Shown piece by piece: positions 58,950 to 64,000 of a stretch of 64,000 nt of DNA; position 1 is the stretch's first letter; every line of letters starts with the position of its first letter. The notes under the pieces are model-generated. The model had not been told where the DNA came from and ran no database searches. It worked only from the letters and a program-made list of their open reading frames with translations. Origin of the DNA: Mesobacterium pallidum (lineage in GTDB: Bacteria; Pseudomonadota; Alphaproteobacteria; Rhodobacterales; Rhodobacteraceae); NCBI RefSeq assembly GCF_019966535.1, contig NZ_JAIMID010000023.1:1-64000 (forward strand). Reading direction: 5' to 3'. Both the position numbers and the translations under genes were made by a program.

Positions 58950-59357
58950 GTGTACCTTATTTCCTCCCTCATTCTGATGTGCATGGCCGTCGCCACGGCC
59001 CGCGCCTACATGCCCGGGCTCATCTTCCGGCTGAACCCGGCCGCACGCGACCTCGCATGGTCCTTCGTGCTCTTCATCGCCGCAGCCGTAGGCCGGTCGG
59101 TCTATTGGGCGCAGGTCCGGTTCATCATGGGCGACCATTGGGCGGATTTCCGAGACGCCCTCGGTGGCCTGACGGTCAACGCCGCATTCGATGCCATCCT
59201 GATCTTTGGCTTGTACCTGGCCATTCGCGCCCGATGGCAACTGCTGCCGCCCGATGTGCGGGCCGAAACAAGCGTTCTCCGAAGCATCACCTATCCCACT
59301 CCGCTGACCCTGCGGGCCTTCCTGAACTGGAGCGCACCAAATGACACCGACCGTTGA
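58950..59357 (+). CDS. polytopic membrane protein in lysis cassette
   Basis: 135 residues starting at GTG. Hydrophobic spans at about 2-18 (YLISSLILMCMAVATAR), 36-55 (AWSFVLFIAAAVGRSVY) and 76-93 (VNAAFDAILIFGLYLAIR), i.e. three membrane segments, with a soluble C-terminus. Overlaps the endolysin start by 17 bases. Candidate holin class I-like protein or accessory membrane protein. Confidence 0.7.
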   Translation: MYLISSLILMCMAVATARAYMPGLIFRLNPAARDLAWSFVLFIAAAVGRSVYWAQVRFIMGDHWADFRDALGGLTVNAAFDAILIFGLYLAIRARWQLLPPDVRAETSVLRSITYPTPLTLRAFLNWSAPNDTDR

Positions 59358-60243
59358 ACAAGCCATCCAGCGCACGGCCGCGAAATTCGGCTGGCCGGCC
59401 CGCGCCCTTGGCGCCGTGATCGAGGTCGAGAGCGGCGGCCATGTTTTCACGACGATCAGCGGACGCCAGATGCCGCTGATCCTCTTCGAGCCGCATGTCT
59501 TCTACCGCTGCCTGCCTGACAACCTCAAACAGGAGGCGGTCGCCGCCGGCCTGGCCTATCGGAAATGGGGCACCAAGCCCTATCCGAAGGCGCAGGAGGA
59601 CCGCTACCGGCAAATGGAGCGCGCCAAGGACATCCACGAAGAGGCCGCCTACATGGCCTGCTCCTGGGGCGTCGGTCAGGTGCTGGGCGAGAACGCCGCG
59701 TGGCTGGGCTATGCTTCGGCGCGGCAACTGGCCGAGACGACCATGAAGGGCATCGACGGGCAAATCGCCGTCATGGCCCGGTTCATCCAGAAACGCGGCC
59801 TGGGCGACGAGCTTGTGCGCCGCGACTGGCGCGGCTTCGCCCGCGCCTACAATGGCGCGGGACAGGTGGAGCATTACGCCTCGCTCATGGCCGCGGCCTA
59901 TCGGCGCCTTGGAGGCGTCGAGTTGGAACGGGAAGACGACACGCTGCGCATGGGGGTGCGCGGCCCGGCGGTTTCCGACTTGCAAACCGACCTGCGGCGG
60001 CTTGGCTTTCCGCTGGCCGTCGATGGCGATTTCGGGCCGGCCACCAAGGCCGCCGTCATCGCCTTCCAGAGCCAGCAAAAGCTGATTGCCGATGGCATCG
60101 TCGGCCCCAAGACGCAGGGCCGCATCGAGGCCCTTCTCCCCAAGCCCGCGCCGAGCATTTCCGTGATCGACGCGCACCCCGCGAAACCGGCGGCCCCGAG
60201 CTTCTGGTCCCGCATCCTCACCCTCCTGGGCATTCGCCCGTAA
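59341..60243 (+). CDS. endolysin: N-acetylmuramidase with peptidoglycan-binding domain
   Basis: 300 residues. Residues 1 to about 190 are an N-acetylmuramidase domain; the catalytic-type Glu lies in VIEVESGGHVF (about 26-36), and MPLILFEPHVFYRC and YMACSWGVGQVLGENAAWLGY are its typical blocks. A PG_binding_1 domain follows (MGVRGPAVSDLQTDLRRLGFPLAVDGDFGPATKAAVIAFQ, about 203-245), and a Pro-rich linker ends in a short hydrophobic tail. No signal peptide, so release needs a holin. Confidence 0.92.
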   Translation: MTPTVEQAIQRTAAKFGWPARALGAVIEVESGGHVFTTISGRQMPLILFEPHVFYRCLPDNLKQEAVAAGLAYRKWGTKPYPKAQEDRYRQMERAKDIHEEAAYMACSWGVGQVLGENAAWLGYASARQLAETTMKGIDGQIAVMARFIQKRGLGDELVRRDWRGFARAYNGAGQVEHYASLMAAAYRRLGGVELEREDDTLRMGVRGPAVSDLQTDLRRLGFPLAVDGDFGPATKAAVIAFQSQQKLIADGIVGPKTQGRIEALLPKPAPSISVIDAHPAKPAAPSFWSRILTLLGIRP

Positions 60244-60274
60244 GCGCGGCGCCTGCCGCAAGAAAGGAAAGACC

Positions 60275-60499
60275 ATGTTCACGAACCAGATTGCGCTCAT
60301 CCTCCGCGTTGCGCTGCTCTACCCGTTCGCCGGGGCGGCTGGCCTCTATTCCTGCATCGACTTCGATCAGGCCACCGGCTTGCTGACCATCGACCTCAGT
60401 GCCGCCTCCATCGTTGTGGCCGGCCTCATCTCGGGCAGCATCACCGGCGGCACCTTCGCCTGGTCGCGCATCGCCAAGAAGCTGGGCGGCGCCACCTGA
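60275..60499 (+). CDS. holin-like two-span membrane protein
   Basis: 74 residues. Hydrophobic spans at about 7-25 (ALILRVALLYPFAGAAGLY) and 43-60 (AASIVVAGLISGSITGGTF), charged short C-terminus. Small size, two spans and location directly after the endolysin favour a holin. AAAGGAAAG ribosome site. Confidence 0.7.
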   Translation: MFTNQIALILRVALLYPFAGAAGLYSCIDFDQATGLLTIDLSAASIVVAGLISGSITGGTFAWSRIAKKLGGAT

Positions 60500-60537
60500 G
60501 CGCCGACCCATCCCCGTCAGCCTGAAAGGAGAGCCCC

Positions 60538-60807
60538 ATGGCAGCACGCGACCAGCACAAGCCCACGCCTTATGTCCTCTTGAGCCCGGGCAGCGCGCTT
60601 GCGATCACGCCGGACGACAACGCAGACCTCGAGTACGTGGTTCACACCATCAAGACCAACGTGTCGGGCACCGTCCGCATGCGTGCCGCCGAAAATCAGG
60701 CGGTTGTCGATGAATACCTTCTGGCCGGGGTCGAATACGGCCGCCGCATCGATCGCGTCTACGCGACCGGCACGGACGTGGACCTCGGCATCGTGGGGTG
60801 GTGGTAA
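60538..60807 (+). CDS. small beta-rich tail protein
   Basis: 89 residues starting MAARDQHKPTPYVLLSPGSAL, beta-rich and hydrophilic, ending DVDLGIVGWW. The stop TAA overlaps the start of the next gene (TAATG). Strong AAAGGAGAG ribosome site. Probably a small fibre or adaptor; no family recognised. Confidence 0.65.
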   Translation: MAARDQHKPTPYVLLSPGSALAITPDDNADLEYVVHTIKTNVSGTVRMRAAENQAVVDEYLLAGVEYGRRIDRVYATGTDVDLGIVGWW

Positions 60808-63239
60808 TGCGCCGCCGTAGGAGTGCCGGCGGCGCGGTCTCAGCCCTGCTGAACAATGTGCCGACTTCGCATGTGGTCGAGGTCGGCCAAAGCAACCTGA
60901 ACTCCGATGGCTCCAACGGGCAAACGCCGCGCGCGTTCACGTTGGGCAATAGTCGGATCCTCGTCGGGGGCCGCACCGGCTTTCATCAGCTTTACCAGCC
61001 GGGCGTGAACAGCCACCCGATGGCGCCGATCAACGACAACGGCGAGGATATCGCCTATTGGGGACCGGAGGCGCGCTACCTCGAGTTGGAGCGCGCCGCC
61101 GGCCGCACCGAGCGCATGGTCATCACCAAGGTGACGCGCGGCGCGGCCAACGTCGCGGTGAACCTCGACCCTCTGGGGTCCGACAACCTGTTCACCGAGC
61201 TGAAGGCGCAATGCGCCCGCGCCGCCGCACTCTGCCCGGGCGGGTTCCTGCGCCAGACCATGCTCATGGGCATCGGCAATCAGGACGCCAGGACGGAGGC
61301 GTGGACAGACGCCTTCCTGGCCAACCTGTCGGCCTTCTGGGATGCGGTGCTGACCGAGATTTCGCCCGACATGACCCTGCGCCTCTGGCGCATCCGGCCG
61401 CATTCCAAACTGAACCCGGCCGTGGTCGGCGACGAGACCTATACCGCCTCCCTGCGCTGGAAGGCCGAGGTGCGCGAGGCCCAGATCGACTTTGCCAATA
61501 GCCACGACGGCGTGGAGATCTGCGACATCGACATCGAGGGCGACGACCTGTCGATCACGCACCCGCTGCCGGCGGTGATCGAGACCTGGGCCGAGCGCCT
61601 GCACGCGCTCGAGATGGGCACCTACACCGCGACCTACGGCAACATCTACCGGGCGATCCCGAACCAGCCCGACATGGTGCAGGAGCTGAACGCCACGCCC
61701 GGCGGCACCACGCAATCGGCGCGCATCACGCTGACCGGCCAGGCCCGCGCCGTGCCCATCTCGGTCCCGGCCGGCGTCCAGTGGCGTGCGATCCACACGC
61801 TGCACGCCAGCAACCCCGACGCCGTGACGCAGGACTGGACCACGGACGATGGCGTGCTGCACCTCTATGAAGACCTCGAGCTGCAAGGCGACAACCCCGC
61901 CCTCGGGGGGCAGCACGTCGACTACACCATCGACCTCGGCCCCGCCGCCAATGTGCAGCTGACCTTCCGCATCGCGACCTTCGGCGAGCTTGGTATGGAC
62001 TTCGAAAACGGCATCTTTACCGCCATGGGGACGCCCTATGCCGACGCGACTGACCTGGTCGACCATTCCTCGAGCGGCACGCGGGCCACGACCGACGCCA
62101 CCGGCCTGCTGAGTTACACCGCCGGCCTGCGGTCCAACGACCACACCTTTGTGGACCCGGATTGGGTGCGGCGGCTGACGGTCGATGGCGACGGATACAG
62201 CAATATCTCCCTCAACTCCGAAAACATCGACGCGGCGAACTACAGCAAGGCCCGCGTAAATTCGACTCTAAACGCCACAGTCGCGCCAGACGGAGCGACG
62301 ACAGCAGATCTTCTCTACGCAGACGGCACCGCATCATCGACGCACATCCTCACGGTCAGCAACACCGTCACGGCATCGACCATCTACTGCGTCTCCCGCT
62401 ACTTCAAGGCGGATGCTTTCACGCGCATCCGCATGAACCTGACGACGGCAAATGGGTGGGACAACTTCCGGGGGATCTCGGTCAATCTACTAGACGGTTC
62501 CTTCTCCAATGTCGGCATCGGGGGGCTGTCATCTGGCGTAGAGTATGCGGGGAACGGATGGTGGCGGATATGGGTGTCCGGTCAGACCACCACGACGACG
62601 GCATCTGTTTCGATCATCCTCGAAAACCTTGCCGGAGCCACGACGTTTAGCGGTGACAATTCGTCGGGCGTGTTCGCTTGGGGCGGCATGATCAACGTGG
62701 GGCATTATCCCCGCGCTTATGCCCCCACCACAGGGACGATTGCGAATGTCGCGGCGGAAACCATTTCGGTCGCATCCGGCTTGTTCCCTGCGATCCAGAG
62801 CGGCGCAGAGCTGACGATCAACATCGAATGCGAGTTCGTTTCTCAAGGGCCAGGATTGGCGACAGGTTGCACGCTGCTGCGAAGCTTCGACACCGGGAGT
62901 GACCGCTTTGCGATCGTCCACGACTCGTCGGCAGACACTGGGCTCCTAAAGGTGGCGGGAGTATCAACGGCAGGCGGTGTGAAATTGGTCAGTACCGCCG
63001 CCGACAGTTACCCATACGGACAGCGCCACACGATCAAGATTTCGGTTGCGATCAAAGACAATGCTATGCGGGTGGTGATCGACGGATCCACCATTGGCGA
63101 GGACACGACCGCATGGACGGCGCCAGACCTTTCCGCCGAGACGCTGGATTTCGCCTTCACCGGTCAGGTGAGCTACAAGACTGTCGAGATCCACGAGACC
63201 TATTGGACCGAGGCACAGCAACAGGGGTGGACAGCATGA
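60807..63239 (+). CDS. SGNH-hydrolase tail protein with C-terminal binding domains
   Basis: 810 residues. The N-terminal SGNH/sialate O-acetylesterase-like domain has the nucleophile in VVEVGQSN (Ser29), an oxyanion-type Gly and Asn in TKVTRGAANVAVN, and the Asp/His pair in DDLSITHPLP (His252). A beta middle part and a C-terminal region from about residue 460 with lectin-like strands (TASTIYCVSRYFKADAFTRIRMNL) follow. From about 62200 to 63100 the codon use is clearly less GC-biased than in the N-terminal half, so the binding end seems acquired separately. Confidence 0.8.
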   Translation: MRRRRSAGGAVSALLNNVPTSHVVEVGQSNLNSDGSNGQTPRAFTLGNSRILVGGRTGFHQLYQPGVNSHPMAPINDNGEDIAYWGPEARYLELERAAGRTERMVITKVTRGAANVAVNLDPLGSDNLFTELKAQCARAAALCPGGFLRQTMLMGIGNQDARTEAWTDAFLANLSAFWDAVLTEISPDMTLRLWRIRPHSKLNPAVVGDETYTASLRWKAEVREAQIDFANSHDGVEICDIDIEGDDLSITHPLPAVIETWAERLHALEMGTYTATYGNIYRAIPNQPDMVQELNATPGGTTQSARITLTGQARAVPISVPAGVQWRAIHTLHASNPDAVTQDWTTDDGVLHLYEDLELQGDNPALGGQHVDYTIDLGPAANVQLTFRIATFGELGMDFENGIFTAMGTPYADATDLVDHSSSGTRATTDATGLLSYTAGLRSNDHTFVDPDWVRRLTVDGDGYSNISLNSENIDAANYSKARVNSTLNATVAPDGATTADLLYADGTASSTHILTVSNTVTASTIYCVSRYFKADAFTRIRMNLTTANGWDNFRGISVNLLDGSFSNVGIGGLSSGVEYAGNGWWRIWVSGQTTTTTASVSIILENLAGATTFSGDNSSGVFAWGGMINVGHYPRAYAPTTGTIANVAAETISVASGLFPAIQSGAELTINIECEFVSQGPGLATGCTLLRSFDTGSDRFAIVHDSSADTGLLKVAGVSTAGGVKLVSTAADSYPYGQRHTIKISVAIKDNAMRVVIDGSTIGEDTTAWTAPDLSAETLDFAFTGQVSYKTVEIHETYWTEAQQQGWTA

Positions 63240-63709
63240 GCGTGTGGCTTAATCCCGATGGCTCCGATGCAGAGCCGAACGCCCCCGGCGCGGTCCGCGT
63301 CTTCGTGAAGTTCGAGACGGACGGCTCGCTGTCCATGATGCTGCGGGCCGCGTCCTTTGACGACATGATCACGGCGGGGCAGGGGCTGCCGGTGCCGATG
63401 TTCGATCAGGATGGGCGGCAGGTGCCGGGCGTGTCGTTCTTTCCCTTCCCGTCGCCTCTCATGACGCCACCGACATTCGACAGCGAAGGCAACATGACCG
63501 ACCCCGGCACAAGTGATCCCCGCGCCCACGCGAACGCAACGATGACGCCAGAGCTTGTGGCGCGCGGGGCGTGGCGCGCGCCGGCGCTGGCGTGGTCCGC
63601 TGGTGAGCCTGGGCAGGCCAACGCTGGAGAGGAAACGCGCGTTCTGGCGGGCGTCGAGCTGATCGACCCGGAAAGCCTGTCGTCCCCATCGGCGGGGCTG
63701 CATATCTGA
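63236..63709 (+). CDS. tail-region protein of unknown function
   Basis: 157 residues starting MSVWLNPDGSDAEPNAPGAVR, beta-rich, with a Pro/Phe-rich middle (SFFPFPSPLMTPPTF) and an acidic end. ATGA overlap with the previous gene. Possibly a fibre chaperone or base component; no family recognised. Confidence 0.6.
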   Translation: MSVWLNPDGSDAEPNAPGAVRVFVKFETDGSLSMMLRAASFDDMITAGQGLPVPMFDQDGRQVPGVSFFPFPSPLMTPPTFDSEGNMTDPGTSDPRAHANATMTPELVARGAWRAPALAWSAGEPGQANAGEETRVLAGVELIDPESLSSPSAGLHI

Positions 63710-63718
63710 CCGGCGGTT

Positions 63719-63988
63719 TCAGGATTGGTCTTGGATCTCAAGTTCGTCGAGCTTGGCGCGGGCCTCTTGGATCGTCATGGAAAGATCGTTCCATCGGCTG
63801 ACCGCGAACGCGACAAGCCCCCAGAAGGCGATGAAACCCGCCCACTGCATGGCCGCGCTGTCAAGCAGCAGGCCCGGCCCCCAGAAGACGCCGACCATGG
63901 TTGCGATCGCCGCGACCGTCTTGGCCAGTTGGGCGGTGAACCCGGGGCGCTGATCGACAATTCTGATCCTGATGATGTTTTCTGGCAT
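63719..63988 (-). CDS. small two-span membrane protein, leftward
   Basis: 89 residues from ATG 63988 with AAGGTGAAG ahead of it. Hydrophobic spans at about 21-43 (LAKTVAAIATMVGVFWGPGLLL) and 47-65 (MQWAGFIAFWGLVAFAVSR), then a coiled-coil C-terminus. Convergent with the late operon and therefore separately transcribed; an accessory gene by orientation. Confidence 0.65.
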   Translation of the reverse strand: MPENIIRIRIVDQRPGFTAQLAKTVAAIATMVGVFWGPGLLLDSAAMQWAGFIAFWGLVAFAVSRWNDLSMTIQEARAKLDELEIQDQS

Positions 63989-64000
63989 GTCTTCACCTTG

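Larger units (their letters stand above)
13459..64000. mobile_element. temperate podovirus-like prophage (right end outside window)
   Basis: Over 50 kb of phage genes in modular order: integrase and recombination genes leftward, repressor/Cro control region, early rightward genes, terminases, portal, scaffold, capsid, adaptors, internal virion proteins, tail fibre, lysis and tail genes. P22-like portal, N4-gp56-type capsid, large ejected proteins and no tape-measure or tail-tube gene point to a short-tailed particle. All main structural frames are open, so it may be functional. Confidence 0.93.

Overview
The window shows high-GC alphaproteobacterial DNA of Rhodobacterales (Roseobacter-group) type. 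The evidence is a strong G/C third-position bias, the protein content (a PopZ-like acidic protein, a conserved Rhodobacterales small protein, a TolC/protein-carboxyl-methyltransferase pair) and the gene style. Positions 1-13458 are host chromosome. Everything from about 13459 to the window end is one temperate phage, cut off by the window edge; no second copy of the tRNA 3' end (attR) is visible before 64000.

Host part: an IS3-type transposase tail and a gene remnant at the left edge. Next comes a leftward operon aceE-aceF-lpdA-phasin (pyruvate dehydrogenase with lipoyl domains on both E2 and E3, plus a polyhydroxyalkanoate-granule protein). Elongation factor P follows, then a divergent sulfotransferase-like gene, a small conserved gene, a PopZ-like acidic protein, a TolC-type outer membrane channel, a PCMT-family methyltransferase and tRNA-Cys(GCA), which is the phage integration site.

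Prophage left arm (leftward, about 13.5-20.1 kb): integrase, a MerR-type regulator, a GP88-like Cys-rich protein, HNH nuclease, RecT annealase with YqaJ-type exonuclease, and small ORFs. The control region (20.1-22.6 kb) has two HTH repressors, a Cro-like gene and recognisable palindromic operators. Two exported accessory proteins (a lipoprotein and a VasI-like periplasmic protein) lie next to it. The rightward early genes (23.5-26.5 kb) include a replication-type protein and an MT-A70 adenine methyltransferase.

Prophage late region (26.9-63.7 kb, rightward): small terminase, large terminase (interrupted by an intein inside its Walker A motif), P22-like portal, scaffold, a CsrA-like small ORF, N4-gp56-type capsid protein, head-tail adaptors, internal virion proteins, and a 2947-codon PLxRFG polyvalent protein with a second intein and a nested out-of-frame gene. 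These are followed by a beta-helix tail fibre, the lysis cassette and an SGNH-esterase tail protein. The gene set suggests a podovirus-like particle.

The most notable points are: (1) three copies of a structured leader, with covarying base pairs, directly in front of the capsid, giant-protein and tail-fibre genes; a CsrA-like ORF sits beside the first copy; (2) two independent inteins in late genes of one prophage; (3) a gene nested in the +1 frame of the giant gene, with the G/C third-position bias switching frames there.
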